Positions 36,048 through 51,000 of a DNA stretch of 64,000 nucleotides are shown one piece after another (the first letter of the stretch is position 1; each line of letters opens with the position of its first letter). The position numbers and the translations under genes were made by a program. The DNA lies in the NCBI GenBank assembly GCA_000231825.2, contig JH720397.1, positions 1 to 64,000 on the forward strand, read 5' to 3'. The notes under the pieces were generated by a model. That model did no database searches. It was not told the origin of the DNA and saw nothing but the letters and a program-made list of their open reading frames with translations. Source of the stretch: Tetrahymena elliotti 4EA (Eukaryota; Ciliophora; Oligohymenophorea; Hymenostomatida; Tetrahymenidae).

Positions 36048-38631
36048 AACAGACTACTTTGAAAAAAAACATAAAGATAAAGAGGGTCTATACCTCACTT
36101 ACTTTTTCCTGTTATCTACCAATAGGTCCTTTGATTATATTAATTAAAGCTATTTAAAACAAACAAACAAACAAAGAAAAAACAAAAGATAAAAGCTCTC
36201 TCAATAAATAGAAAAATTTAATCATAAAGAAAGAATGAAATAAATCTTATTTAAAGTATCACTGCTTAACTATTCTAAATTATCTTAGGCTAATTAAGAG
36301 GATGAATAAAAAATATTTATAAGATCTAATTAAAATATCATATCACTTTAAAATGCATGTAAGATGAAAAGGAGTCCCCACCTTTCAACCCACCTCTCAA
36401 ACAAGTAATAAAATTGAACAAAATTAGCTTAAGATTCTCTGAGAATTAGATTACATCATTAGCTCTTTGAATAAATTCCAAATTATACTTAATGAGAGTC
36501 GCTTACCTATCTTTAATTAATAATATATTAACAAATTAATAAATAAATCAATAATTCCTTTTGAAAGGCTTTCAAGCTGGATTAATAACTAAAAGAATAC
36601 TAAAATAAATAAATAAATAACATCACAAATAAAACAATAATAATAAAATTAAAAAATTGTGTAATTAACAGTAGTAATAACAAAAATCCCATTTCAAATA
36701 AATAGTAATTTCATCAACTTAATTGATTGCTAATTTCATACGATCTAAAGAGCAAAAAAAACATATTAAATAATTTAACAAACATACCAAAAAAATATCA
36801 AAGACCAACCTAAATTAAAATAAAAATAAAGTTAAGTAAGATATCAATAGTCCTCATATGAAAGGAAAAGTTGATGGGTTGTTTAATTTTTGGCTAAAAA
36901 ATAATTTCTCTTAGAGTTTTCTCTGGTTTATTATTGCATGAATTTAACCATTTAATTACCAAGTTTGGTTGGGCAATTTATGAATAATTAATTTTGAAAA
37001 ATGCAAGAAAATTCAATATTAGGATATAAAAAATATTATCAATAATTATATTAATTCATAACAAGAAGAATTTAGTAACCGATGAATTTTAGAAGTTAAT
37101 TAAGTTATTTGAAGATTTCGTCATTTTTATAGAAACTATAATTTTTATGCTCAAATTAATATAATAGCAGCACTTTATATATTTATTATCTCAAAACCTA
37201 TTAAAATTTTTATACCATTATTATTTTCCATAATTTATTTATACATCTCTACATACCTACCTACCTCTCTATTTATGTTTATCTCAAATCTTCCCATTAC
37301 TATTCATTCATTCATACTCATCATTTTATTTCTTTTTTCTTTTCCTACTTTCTTTTCTTATTTATTTTTATCTTTATCTACAAAATAAAAGTAGATTTAC
37401 TATAAAATTAAATGATTCTAATCACTAAACAAGTAGTCTTATCAATATTCCATTTCATATGCTTATATTTGCAAAAATTTTGATTATATTTTTTTTAATT
37501 GTATTACAAAAGCAAGTTTAAATCATTAAATGGTACAATTTGATATAAATAAAAATAATATTCACAAACAGTGAAAGTTTGTTTTGACTAATAATATATA
37601 AAGAATTTAAATTTATGATGCAATCTATAAATTCATTCATTATTTCATAAATTTATCTAATTTTTAAGTTAAAATAGCCAAATACAATTTTAATATTGTA
37701 AATGAAAAAAATATTAGTATATGAGTATCAAAATTCTACATTTTTTAAATAAAAAAATACTTAAAAAAGTTGAAAAAAAATAAAATTGTAATTATTTACC
37801 ATTTTATTTGTTTTAAACTATTAATATTTTTGATTTTTTGATGAACATCATTTTTAGAAAAATTTAATTTTGCAAAAGCTTGAAAGTTATTATTTAAATG
37901 AAATTAAGAATATTTTTAATCATTTTTAAATATATATTAAACTTTTTTGTAATATGCAAGTTATTTTTTATGATTTAAATTAATTTACTATTCTATAATA
38001 AGAAAAATTTAATCCATAATAATTAATTTCTACTAGTAATAAACAGTGGAGTAAATATTGAGGAATAATATTATGTTATTAAATAACCCTGTTATTATGT
38101 TCTACTTTAACTAATACCCTAGGTTAGTCTTTATAATAGAGAATTTGAAATTCCCTATTATTTTACTCCCCTCAGTTTTTAAATATTTTTTTTTTTGCTT
38201 CACCATTTAGATAGGTGATTATTTCGATAAATTAATTGAAATAAAAATATTAAAAAATTTTAAATTTATTTTGTTTAAAAGTAAAAAAAAAATTTTTTAA
38301 TTAAGTTGAATAATTATTTGATTTGATAATTTAATAATAAATGGCATTTGTTAATTGATTTTAATTATTTCAGAAAAATTATACATTTATTTGATAAAAT
38401 AAATTAATAATAACAATAATAATAATTAATTAAAGTAAATTTTAACAAAAATAAATGAATAAAAAAGAAACAGATTTTATCAAATTTAATTTTTTTTTTT
38501 TCAATCAAAGTTAGTTTATTAAACCTTATTAGAATATTTTGAAGAAAGGCCCACCCAACTGGAGGCTTTGAATTAATTTTAAAGAAACTATGTATACATA
38601 CATTCCTTGCAAATTTTTTACTCATAATCAC
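36048..38631. other. 2.6-kb AT-rich intergenic region
   Basis: No gene is supported. A pyrimidine-rich stretch is present at 37240-37390. An imperfect inverted repeat (AATAGAGAATTTGAAATTCC, then CTATT) lies near 38136-38161. Confidence 0.45.
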
Positions 38632-39069
38632 ATGTTTAGTAATTCGTGGTATAGTACGATGCAGGTTTTTAGTGACAAAAATTTGAAGAATTACATTAAA
38701 GATAATCTGGAGTAGTATCTAGACAACTATTTTTATAGAAATATTTCTTCTGAGAAGATTAATCACATATTTAGCATATTAAAGCATCAGTTAAGCACGA
38801 ATAACATGAATCAACCTAACATTTCCTAAAAATTTTACTTATATGATCACAGTAAGTGCTTGATAGTTATTCAATTTAGCATTAATCGTTAAATAAATAT
38901 GTAAAAGTTACCAAATCACTTTTACAGTATTAACATTCTACTAAACATATCAGCTAGCTTGGTTCGACTATTTAAAAATTTCTTACTAAAAATTGTTCAT
39001 TTTTTAATTTAGACAAATTACTTTAGTTTTTAGAATTAAAATAAATTTAATAATACTTTTGAGTTTTGA
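38632..39069 (+). CDS. Possible protein-coding frame, 145 aa or first exon
   Basis: The frame starts MFSNSWYSTMQVFSDKNLKN and reads like protein for about 75 residues (SSEKINHIFSILKHQL). It then passes a good GTAAGT donor near 38851, beyond which it becomes hydrophobic and AT-driven. It may be a first exon whose partner I could not find, or a gene remnant. No domain is recognised. Confidence 0.3.
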
Positions 39070-41079
39070 TCACAAAAAATTACTTTAATCAGCAAAACAA
39101 TTTAAAGATCTTTGTATTTGATTCTAATAAATTTAAATTTTTATGAAAAATGAATTCAATTTAAAATTTTTCATAATTTTTGAAATATTTCAATCTCACA
39201 AAATTAAAATATTTTCTGTAATTATTATTATTATTATTTAATATTAAAATAGTTTCCCTAATTGACAAAAAAACTCACATAAAAAGATTTTTTTTTTCAA
39301 TGAAATTAATGCTTACTATTTAAATTTAATTATTTTTAAATTCAAACATAGATTTAGCCAACATAAGTATTTCAAAAAAAATTTAATCTCCCAAAAGTAG
39401 AAAACTATGATAATAAATACTTTATTTTTTCCCAGTTTTTATTTCTTTTTAAAAAACTTTACTTTTTATTTTGTTTCATAAATAAAAGTTTTTTTATTAT
39501 TATGTATTGTTAATTTATTTAAAATTCAATCAAACAAAAATGAATACAGATAAAAATCAATATTAATTTATTTTTTAAACAAAAATTAAGATGAAATAAT
39601 TTATTATCTTTTAAATTTTACATTTTTTTGAGATATTTATCGAATTTGAATATTAAAGGAGATACAAAAGTTTAATAAATAATATAGAAATGATTAAACA
39701 ATATAGAATTAATTATTATATTTAAAATATTTAGAGTTTATAAATAGTTTATTTATTTATTCAATCAATCAGTTTTTGCAGTAGAGTTGGAATTTATATA
39801 GATAGATAGTAGTTATATTGTTAGGTTTTTATTTATCTATTTTTGTTATTATAAGTAGTATTTTTAATATTATTTTTCAGGAAAATTATCATTCAGATAG
39901 AAATAAATATGTTTATTATTAGCCAGCTTTTTTTTTTATGTTTTCAGTTTAAGTAATATCAGTTTTATTTTTAATATTTTCTTCATTCTTATTTTTTAAA
40001 ATCCATTTTTTGATTTTATTATTAAAAGCAAAATCTGAGGTATAATCAAGAGTGGAGAGCATTAAATCAGAAATATCAATAATAAATGCTTAAATAGGTA
40101 ATTGTTGGGTTTGGTACAGTTAGAGATACTCTCCAAAACATTTGATACTGAGCAAAAGTATTAGAAGCGTACAAGTGAAATAAGGCATTGTGTTAAATAG
40201 ATATTTATCTATGGTTAGTTTCTTTCATGCAAAGACTTTCTTAAATTATCTCAATATGATTTATACTCTAAAGCATTAACTAATTTTTAAAAATGTAAAT
40301 TAATGTAAGGAAAATCAATTAATCACTCAATAAATCTTTGGCGTTTAAATAAATATTAAATAGCATTTTTTCACTTAAAATTATGATAGATTGATTGTCT
40401 GAATGAAAGGAAAAGTGTAAAAATAAAGAATAAAAAATGCAGGAAAAATAGAAGAAATATAATAATCTATTAAGGAAAAAGTATTACATCAATCATTCTT
40501 TGCTTAGGAAGTGTTTACTGGTCTTTAATTTCAATAACACAAGAGGGACTCTTAATAGTATTTATTTAAAATTTAATTAGTAAGATTTATTTTTTTTCAA
40601 ATTAATTTGAAGTTAATTATTTCATAAAATTTTTTTTGTAAAATTACAAGTTTGGAGGATATCTGAGCGAACTTATTGTTGAAAGAATTTATGAAATCTA
40701 GAACAGTGTCAAATGCCTTTTCATTTTTAGAAATAAAATTAATATAAAAATGTAAGAAAATGAAAATTTAATGTTCATGAATAAGATCATGGGTCAAAAA
40801 TGAAAGGAAATGAAAGATATTTTTCTTGAAAAAATAAAATGAGTAGTATTTAATTGTTTTTGAATAAGTCATGAAGCATATTATTTCTTGATTTTTAGTA
40901 AAATTTTTGAGCAGAAAATTAAATAAAAGATCAATAATAATTTTTGAACTGATAGTTTTGTCAAATAAAGGGATTTATTTGATGTTTGATAGTTGGTAAT
41001 ATTATTTGATAGCAGTCCCAACTATTTGTTAACAAAAAATTTAAATTTAAGACTCTCTTTTTTTGAATAATTGGCTCAG
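39070..41079. other. 2-kb AT-rich intergenic region
   Basis: No supported gene was found. Around 40035-40390 all plus frames stay open for over 100 codons, and one reads fairly like protein (KYQKRTSEIRHCVKQIF), but no start, splice sites or domain back it. Confidence 0.4.
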
Positions 41080-41979
41080 TCAGTTTATAAATTAATTAAA
41101 ATTTTGAAATGCTCCTAATGAATTTTTCTTGATTTTTCTCAAATTAATTGTTACTTTTTAATAATCCTAAGCTTTTTCTTGCTAGATAGGTGCATAGATT
41201 GGTACTTCTTGTTGTTGATATCCATTTTAATAGCATTACTGATTTTATGTAATCTAAGCAATCTCATTTTTGTAGTTAGATTGCTGGGCAATCTATTCTA
41301 ATTCGTAGAAATCATGTATATTTTTCATTTATTATTAGCCTTCAAAGAACTGCGAATATCCTGATGTATAACTATCTCCCCTTTGTTTCTTGCATGTTGT
41401 GTGTATATTCATATTGTTCATTTGTTGGTCTAAGTCATTCATTTGTTACTATTATACATCATCCTCTTGTCTTTCAATAACCTTTCCTTTCTTTTGTGAA
41501 CTTATAGGCGTTAAATTATATTCACCTTCTTCATATTAAATTTTGCGATTTGACTAACTATTTTGGTGGTAAACTTATTTCTTTTAAGCAGACTTGCAAG
41601 CTGTCTGTTAATAATCAAGTGAATTTTATAGAAGATCATTCTTTTAGAATGAATCTTCTTCTTCACAACTAAATACTACATTCTTATAGCGGTTGCAAGG
41701 TTCCTACTTAGGAGAGAATTCAAGTAACATCATTCTTTTTGAATTTGAAGTCAATTACTCGTTTTTCTAAAATTTTAAAAGACAGTAAATTTTGCTAAGA
41801 ATAATAAGTAAAATAATTTATATAAAATTTTATATTTATCTTACTGGTGAGTCGAAATCGTTTGTGGCCACTGAAGAATTAGGGTTGAATTAGCCATTTT
41901 TAATACTAAGAGGCTCTTGTTGTTGATAGCGATTTCTTTAAGGAGTTTGCATTTAGGCTTGGTCACTTAAAAATTCCAT
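41080..41979 (-). CDS. Q/N-rich low-complexity protein, 273 aa, two exons
   Basis: The minus-strand exons 41979-41845 and 41766-41080 join in phase 0 across a canonical intron (GTAAG...TTTTAG, 41767-41844). The start is MEFLSDQAQMQTPQRNRYQQ and the end FQNFNQFIN. The protein is rich in Q, N, S and Y, with an acidic-basic middle (NVVFSCEEEDSFQKNDLL) and a basic C-terminal segment VTINLRKIKKNS. About one in six residues is glutamine, mostly TAA or TAG. No domain, signal peptide or membrane span is visible. The only other minus-strand genes in the window are the nested one and the one at the right edge. Confidence 0.65.
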
Positions 41980-44900
41980 AAAAAAAAATTTGAGTCACTG
42001 AGTATGTATGTATGTATATATGTATGTTGGTATTATGTTTATGTATGTGCTAAGTAAAATAAGAGTTATTATATTTTATGTAAAAGATAGATACGACAAT
42101 AAATCTTTTTTTTTGATATTTATTTGAATGAAATCTGGGAGCACTTTCTTTTATTTCTAATTTCAATACACAAAGTAAGTAAGTAAATTGATTTATATAC
42201 TCAAATAAGAGGAAGCTGTATACTATATTAATTTATTTATTTAACCCAATAAATCCTTTTCAAGATTAATTGAAACGTAGATGAGATGGGGACTAATTAG
42301 ATTTGCAGAGGCAGGGTAAATTAATCTGCAAAAAAAATCAATAAATTTTTGACACTTATGGTATCAATGAAAATGGAGTAAACAAAGACCTAAACTAATT
42401 ATGGATATGATATATGAGCAGTAAAAAATAGGATAGTTAATTGGGGAGATAAATTAATGACTATTATATAGAAAAGTAAATAAATGCTTGTTATTTATTT
42501 GTTAGCACATAGATATTCTAGACTATCAAAATTGATAAAAAATTAGATTTTTATTTGATGATCTTTTTAATTTTGATATTAGTTATGACGGTTTATAAAT
42601 GACGATCCTTCTTCCTTAATTTTCAAATAATTAACAAGTATAATTTATTAATCTAATTATTTATTGATTTCTTTATTTGCAATTAAGTCGATTATAGGAA
42701 AGTAATAATTAATCAATCAATTATAATGATTAATATTTTTTTCTTTTTTCTTATCTAAATTTCAGATTATAATAATTAGTTATATAGTCAGTCACTCTTT
42801 AGAATTTTATTCAAAATTCAGAGATTTCATTCGAGTATTTATAATTATTCACCTCAAATCAAAGAAAACAAATACTTCAATCATGGTTTGTTTTACTTTT
42901 TTCTTTCTTTCTCTGATTTCTAATTAGCAATTAAGAATTAGACTTGCAAAACTAAATTGGAATAAGACTTAGATACACATATATTTGTTTAAATTTAGAT
43001 TCTTTGGATATTTTAAAAATTTTTGAGTATGTGTTGGCTTAACTTTTCAGCCATTCATACAAACTTGTTTATTAATTGAAAATATTTAGTGATTGATGAT
43101 TTCATATTATTTATGGTCATTATTTAATCGTATATTTTCTTAATTTTTAACTCAATTTTGAAATATAAATTTGAATTTAACATACATTTAATAATAGATT
43201 TCAATAAATTTTACTTCAATTTTTAGTTCACACAATAAAATTCTACTTTCAAGTTCAAATAACTTTTGCTAATTATTTAAAACTAATTCAAATTAATATA
43301 TTAAAATTTATTTTTAAGATAAACTAAAATTTTAATTTAATTTTTAAAAAGACTTGATTTGTTTTAACTTTTTGTTAATTTTTTAAATTAATTTCTGTTG
43401 GATATTCAAAAATAATTTTTTGTTGAAAATAATTAGAAATTTTTTTATTTTTTGCTTTAAAATGGCTCTGAAATGTAGAAAATTCAAAAATTATGTGAAT
43501 AGATTATTTTAGATTCTTGAGAAATTTCAAAATTAATTTAATATTTTTTTGTTAGAATACCACAATCAATCCCAGCTAAATAATACAAAAAAACAAATAC
43601 ATAAAGAATCTTTTAAATGCATAATTATTAAAGAGAGAAATATAAACATTTTTATGAATAATAAAATACAAAAGCTGACAAAATGAAGCAAAAAACTTGA
43701 AATAATAAAATCAAAATAAATGAGAAAAATGAAGATTTAAGTAAAGGTACTCCATAGAGCTTATAAAATTAAGAGCAAAAGCCTTTTTAGGAAGATAACC
43801 TGCAAGCCTACCTGCTTTTTGTATTCTTATAAGCAATTAATTTTTCTCGCTCTTTGATATTCTCTCTCTATTTTCCAAAAAATATAAGACAAATCATATG
43901 CTATTTAATATACTTGTAGACTAGCATATTTAAGTAAGTTTTTAAGTGTCTTTGGATTAAGCAATTAATCCTATTTTATCAAACTTAAATATTTAGATAC
44001 AAGTATTAAAAAGATTTGTTTTATTAAAAATTATTTTTTATGTTTTAAAATTGATTTGAATCAAAAATAAGTTAAAAGAAGCATAAAAAAAATATAATTA
44101 AGATAAATAAAAAATTTGAAGGAAAGAGAAAATAGAGAATGATTGAATTGATTGAGCTTGAGAAAAAAATAGCTAGAAAGAAACAAAGTGAGGAAATTAA
44201 AAAAATATTAAAAGTATTAAAATGATGATGACGATGTATAGAAGAAAAATAATAAATACATTTTGCATGCATGTTTAAAGGCACATTAATTAATTTAAAA
44301 GAAATTCACTATATTTTTAGAAAGAAAGAAAAAAAGAAAACAAAGAAAGAAAGAAAAGAAAATATAAACAACATCAAAATTAAAATAAAATAAAAAAAAA
44401 TAAATAAAAATAAAATTTCTTTGGGAGGGAAAGGTGGGGGAGCGTATGTTGTTTCTTTTTTGTTTGTAAAATTTTGGAAAATTTATGAAAAAAAATTAAT
44501 CAAATTTAAATTTTGAATTTAAAATAAAGAAATGATTGAGTGGGGAGGAAAATTGTTTATAAGATTTGATTTTTATTAAAAAGTAATTTTGATTTCCCCT
44601 TTTTAATTTGAAAAATTAAAAAAATCATAGGAGCGGGGAGAGGAATTTGGAAAAGAAGGATGTTTTTTTATTAGATTTTAATTAAAAACAGAAATATAGT
44701 TGATTTTAACATAAGAAAGTCATACATTAATTCATTCAATTTGCTTTGTTTATACACTTTTGTATAGAGATATTAATTAATTAATCATCTACTTTGTCAT
44801 TAAAAAGAGGTTGAAAGGTAAAAAAGAAAGAATCATTCATTAAAACTCTTATCATTATCAAATCAAAGAAGTAAAAAAATATATATAAATTAAAGAAATT

Positions 44901-45034
44901 AAAAAGCAACAAACAAAACAAAGCAAACCTACCAAAAAGGTAATAAATAAATAAATTACTCAAACTAAACTAACCTTTGTTGCACACCCACTCACTTTAC
45001 TTTCATTCATATTTTATTCAAAAACACATCGTCA
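41980..45034. other. 3-kb AT-rich intergenic region with purine tracts
   Basis: No gene is supported. A TATG microsatellite is present at 42003-42028. A purine-only (AAAG-type) tract runs at about 44320-44360 with a single C. G-rich patches lie at 44425-44442 and 44630-44645. Confidence 0.45.
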
Positions 45035-48000
45035 ATGAAGAAAGCGGAGCAACATATCCGTAGTTTATTAGAAAAAACCATCGATTTAGATGAGTTGGAG
45101 ATTGAAATTAACAAGCTCAGACCTCGTTTCTCTCAAATTGATGAAGAGCTAGTTTAATAGATTTAATAAAAGTATAATGATGGTAGAGAAATCTAGCAAA
45201 GCTGCAGAAATATCATCTAAAGTGCTCTTGAAAATGAGTTTACAGAAGAAGGTATTAAGACTATCGAGGTCTTTATCAAGGATGCCAAAAAGCTCAATTT
45301 AGATTTACCTGAATTCCATCGTCTTGAAACTGTGAAGCTCATTCCTAAATGGGTCAATCGCTTGCATACTATTGTTTGTGATACATTTGGAGTTAATACA
45401 TCTGCTTCTAAAGAAGGCAACACTCAATCATAAAATTCATAAGGAGGCTCTGGAAATAAAAAAGAACCCAAAGTTAAAAAGCAAAAGCCTCTTCGCACCT
45501 TAAGATAAGAGATTATGAAAGGTCTTGATGCTTTGGAGCCTTCTAAGATGACTCCTCAACTTAAATAAGACTTAATCGATGCACTCAGTAAAAATATGCC
45601 CTAAGTACTTGATGAAGAATTGAATAAATTGCTTCAAAAAGTCTAGCTTATTTTATGGATTAAGGATGCTTATGATTTACTTGGCAAAGAATCTATTGCC
45701 TTAGCTGATTTAGTTTTATTAAAAGACAACCCTATAAAGATTGATACTTCTTTTAAGCACTTAAAGTTTAAATAAGCTACTTACCACAAGCAAATAGTAG
45801 ATTTGTAAGCTTTTTTCATTTATTATTTGCACATTTCTAATCATATAAAATACTAAAAGAAACCCATCACAACTTCAAGCAGAGGTTTTGGTTATGTGGT
45901 TCAAATAATTTAAAAGAAAGATCATTTATTTAAATTTTCTTTGTTAAAACAAAATACTTTTTTATTTTGAAAATATTTATTTATAAAATTGAATTTTGAA
46001 TTCTCGGCAGAGTAATCTTGGTTAAACTAAATTTTTTAATTTAAATAAAATAGAATAAGTTAATAAGAGACATGGATGAGTAAGGCTACTTAGATAGAAA
46101 CAAAATATCCTATGGAAGAAATTAATTAAGATAGAACCAAGTTTGAGTAATTCAAAAAGGCAGTTGAAACTTTGAAAAAAGGTATGAATGCTAAGATTGA
46201 AAAAATAACTGAAGTTAAAGACAAGTTCACTGTAATTTAATAGCAATAACTTTAAATTGAATGGGCTGTTGAGTGTGGAGAATTTTTGAGAAATGACAGT
46301 GAAAGAAAGAAATTGGAAGATTTAGAAAGCTATTACAGAAAAGCAGAGAGCTGTAAAGTTTCTAAGCAATGGTCAACACTCTAGGCTCTTGAAGCTCTTT
46401 ACACATAAGTTAAAGAATTAGTTATTAAATCAAAGAAATTAATGAATAACTCAGCAACATCTGAAGAAAAGATGGATATTGAAAAAGATAAAGATGTCCT
46501 TGAAATTATTGATTATGAAAAAAAATAAAAGGAATTCAGCAGTAAAGTTACAATTGATGAAGTTGATTAGCTCCTTGAAAGAATGAAAAATTTGAATGAC
46601 AGAGTTAACTTTGACACTTAAATTGAATTCTTAGAAGTATCTAAAAAAAGCTAAGAAAAATACATCCAACTCATTACTAGATGCTACAATGCTCACTGGA
46701 GTTAAATGGATAATTTCCAAGACACTCCTTCTGAAGATTTGTTATCAATCAGATAATAAATTCAAGAAATTTCTAAATTAGAGAAAAAAATTTTAGTGGC
46801 TCTTCCTAAGTTTGACAGCTACTTTATGAAGCTTCATTGGAGCATAGATTGTGCCTTCTTTTTAAGTTCTAGCTAATCTATCCAGGTAAATAAATATTTC
46901 AAAATTATTTTAAATTAAAGAAATTGTGTTTATGATATTTAGATGAAGAGAGACTTAGATGAATGCAAGAAGTTAGTTAATGCTTCTACTGTGGTTAAAG
47001 ATATTGAAAATAGCAAATTATGCAAAAAATTAAATGAATAGCTCAACATATTTTTAAAGTGTAAAGATGCTGTTGATTAATTAAAGAAAGATTAAAAGAA
47101 GAAAAAAGCTGAGGAAAGAGAAACATTGATCACTATGCAATAATTCAATGAGTTAGAAAATGCATTAAGAACTATTACCATTGAAGAAAGCAAAGCTTAT
47201 TTTAAGGAAGTTCAAAAAATGAAAAGAAAACTTGAACAAATTATCTCTGAATATGATCAATCCACATAGAAAAATGAAAAGTAACCCATAAAGTACTGGA
47301 AAGAATTGCTTGACTAATTCCACAGCAGCAAAATTCCAGTTAGATGTGATGAAGAATGTATGCTTGAAGTTCTCATAAAAAATGCTGAAGAAATGGAATA
47401 AGTTTTAAAGGCCAATAAAAAATAAACAGGAAGTGCTAGCAAAAAAGGAAGTTCAAACTAACAATAGCTTAGTTAAGAAATTATTGAATTATTAGAAAGA
47501 TATAGACTTTAATAAGTTAAGATTCCTGAAGCAGAGAAGTTGATCGAAAAATGGAAGATAAAAGAAGATGCTTTGTCAGTTATTGAGAAAAAGGTAAAGC
47601 TTTTTCTTCATTTTAAAATTAATTTAATGTTTTATTGAATTTGTAAAATTAGGTTTATTCCAGCGCAGATACTTTTAGTTTTTAGGAAATATTAGATTTG
47701 TAGCTTTAATTGAATAAACTTAAATCTGAATTCAAGGGCGAACGCGTATAGAAAATTGATTAGGAATTGTATTTAAAAAAAATATTGATGCTCAAGTAGT
47801 ACTGGGATAAGAATGAAGAAATTGATTCTACTTATGAATAAATGAAGGAGACATTAGAGAAGATTAAATAGAAATTTGAAGGTAGAACTGAATCTCGTTT
47901 CTAACAAGCTATTAAATTTGTTGAAGATGTCTTAGAGTAATGTGAATAGAGAATCAAAAAAATAGAAGAAATCAATAATTTTAAAGAATTAGAAATGAGT

Positions 48001-51000
48001 CTTAAATAAAAGTTCAAACCTAATTAGTAGAGCTTGAAATTTGTTAGATATGTTGACATGACTTAATAAATTGTTGATAAATTAGCCAGACTCAAAATTG
48101 AAATTGAAAAGCAAAGATAATTGGATTCTGAAAAGAAGTAAAAGTAAAAGCAAATTGCAAAGGAACGCTAATTAGAAGAAGAACGTAAGATCAAGGCTTA
48201 AAATGAAGCCTATCTTTCTAAGAAAAAGGAAGTTGATGATAAAAAGCGTGAAATTGAAAATAAGCAAAAGGAGAAAATAATTAAGGAAAAGAAGTAAAAT
48301 GAAAAAGTGAAATAAAACATGATTAGCGATTTGTCTAAAGCTATCAATGAAACATGGAAATCTTTAACTTTGTAAGAATGCCTTTAATTTGGAACAAGCA
48401 TGATTGATCGTTTGTATGAGGAAAACCAAAATTCAACTTCTGCCACTCTTGACTCTGTAGTTTCATATGCTAAATTATTTTTAGAAATGAAGAAGCATCC
48501 TAATTTGTGCTAATCAGTCAAGAAATTGAAATTTGACTCAAAGGAATTGAATAGACTCATAAAGCTACTCTCAGATTCCAAGAGATCAGGAAAAGATTTA
48601 TTACTCAAAGAAGACAAAATGATAGAAATTAACAAGAAAATGGCTGAGAATGAAAATAAATTAATTTTAGATATTAAGCTAAAGAAGAAAGAAGTTCCTC
48701 CTGAGCAAAGTGCTTAAATCGAAGGTTCAATCCCTTCCAAGAAGATCAAAACTGAAAATGTTGCCTTGAGTTTACTTTTCAATGATAGAATAGGAACTAA
48801 AGATAATAAGAACGAAGATTCTTCTTATGTTAATATAGATGAAAATAATTTAGTTAAATAATCTATTGCTAAGATTCGTTCTGATAAACTCTCAACATTG
48901 AAGCATGATAATAAATAGAAGACAAAATAATTTGGTTCAAAATTCTCAGATGATGAAGATGAAGGTGATGATAAAGAAGATCACTAAGAATACGTTCCTT
49001 TAAGAGAAGAGGATTTCTAAAGCTTGAATGAATCACTACTTCTCTAACACCATAAGTTAATGAAAGAGAATCAAAACTAATTCTGGGGATTCAATCCAGA
49101 TGAGGAAAATTTAAGTTAAAGATAAGATGAAGCTCCTGAAAATTCAAGTGTTATTAGTTTATTCAAAGGCTCATTTGAAATTCAAATGCCTAACAATGAA
49201 TAACCTTTTGTTATGAATAAGATTTACATTTTAACTTGTCACGATGCTAAAGAATGCCAAAGTATGCCTGCTTATCCTAACAAAAATTTCATACTTGGCA
49301 TGAAGGGAGTCTTGGGCTTAAGCAATTTCTCCTAATATTACAATTAATTAGTTTAAGAGACAAAGCTAAATCCTGAGAGAAAAATTCGTTTCGTTTCTGG
49401 TTGGTTTGAAAGTGAAAATGCTGAAGATCGTCCAAGACTTGAAAATTATGCTAACTAATTAAAGCTTAATAAACGTGTAGCAGTTATTGAATGGACACCT
49501 GAATGCAAATTATACGTCATTCATCGTGATTAATGGAATATCAAAGGTAATCAAGGATAAGAAATTAAGTTTAAGAGAAACTTTTTCCATGTATCTAACC
49601 ACCCCAATGATACTTTGTTATACATCATGATCTTCAAGTAGCACAAATTAGTTAATCAAAATAATTATGAAACTCTCCATCCTATCTTCATGCAAAAGCG
49701 TTTCTTACCTCAACCTCCTGTCAATTAAATGATAACATCACCACCTGTTGCTAAACCAGCTACTTTTGGGTAATCAGAAAGTGGAAAGAAATTACAAAAA
49801 ATATTAAATAACTATCACCCCCCTGCCTAATCAAATAACAACAACATATTTAAATAAAACTTGTAAGCTTAATCTGATTTGGACAACAGCTTCTAGAGAG
49901 GAAAAAAATCCTTTTAGAAAATGTCCTTAGAAACTCTTGCAAGAAATGAATTTATGAATGATGAAGAAGAAGAAGAAAAGCATCGCTTAAATGAAAGGTT
50001 GCTAGGAATAAAAAGCTAAATTGCTAACTTGGAAAGTAAATTAACAAATTAAAGTAATTCAGGCAATTATTAGTAAAACAAAAAAGCAGAAAATACTTTC
50101 CAACATCAACAAAATCTTCTCCCTCCTCATTTAAAGAATTAGTAATAATAGTTAAATCCACCCAACAACTATTAATAAAATATCCACTAACAACAATAAT
50201 AATTATTGCAATCTAGATACAACACAGCCTAAAAGGTATAAAGTACTTATCCTAGATCAGCTAACAGAAGTGGAGTTAATACACCCAATTATTATGAATA
50301 AAAGTTTGGAAATGCTCATGAAAATATTCCTAATTATAAAAACTAACAATTAAACTAATCTTTCTAATAATAAAATTACAACAAGCCTGCTTACTAACGT
50401 ACTCTTGATTTTAATGGAAAAGCTAATGAATCTATGGACATTGAAGATTATAATATGTCATTCAGAGGAAGTCTTTTCAACTCTTAATAATCTTAATCTC
50501 AATAGCCTCTTCCATCTAATCTCTAATCTCAACAATACTAGTCATAATCAATCAATCCCTCCTACATGAATAGCTAATAAAACTCTTAAGAAACCTTCTT
50601 TAACAGACCAACCTTCAACGGGCCAGTTAAAGGATTTAAGAGAACTCACCACACCTCAAGACCTATTCCTAACAAATTAAGCTAAAAGAGAGCTATGGAA
50701 AATCTCTCTTAAAACTCAGTAGAAGAAAACTATTTCAGTAAGTTAATGAATAGTTTATAAGAAATTATTACTGAATAAATTCAAAAGAAGGAATAAAAGC
50801 AAAATGATCAAATTTTAAATACTCTTATTGTACAATCTCAATAACAATAGTAAATTATTGAGTAATTCTAAAAGCAAAACAACACTCTTGCCACCAATGC
50901 TCAAGGATAAAATAATCCCAATAATGCTGCTAACGGTGAGAAAAAGAAAAAAACAAGAAGAAGAACAAAGAAAAGAACTGCTAATGCTGCTGGATTAAAC

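Noticed and set aside
36360..36480. Minus-strand stretch reading FERWVERWGLLFIL
   Set aside because: It is short, with no start, flanking exon or homologue that I recognise.
40035..40390. Plus-strand frames open for more than 100 codons
   Set aside because: More than one frame is open at once, with no start, splice site or domain. Expected when TGA is the only stop.
44072..44284. 70-codon minus-strand frame
   Set aside because: It consists of the complement of purine-rich simple sequence.
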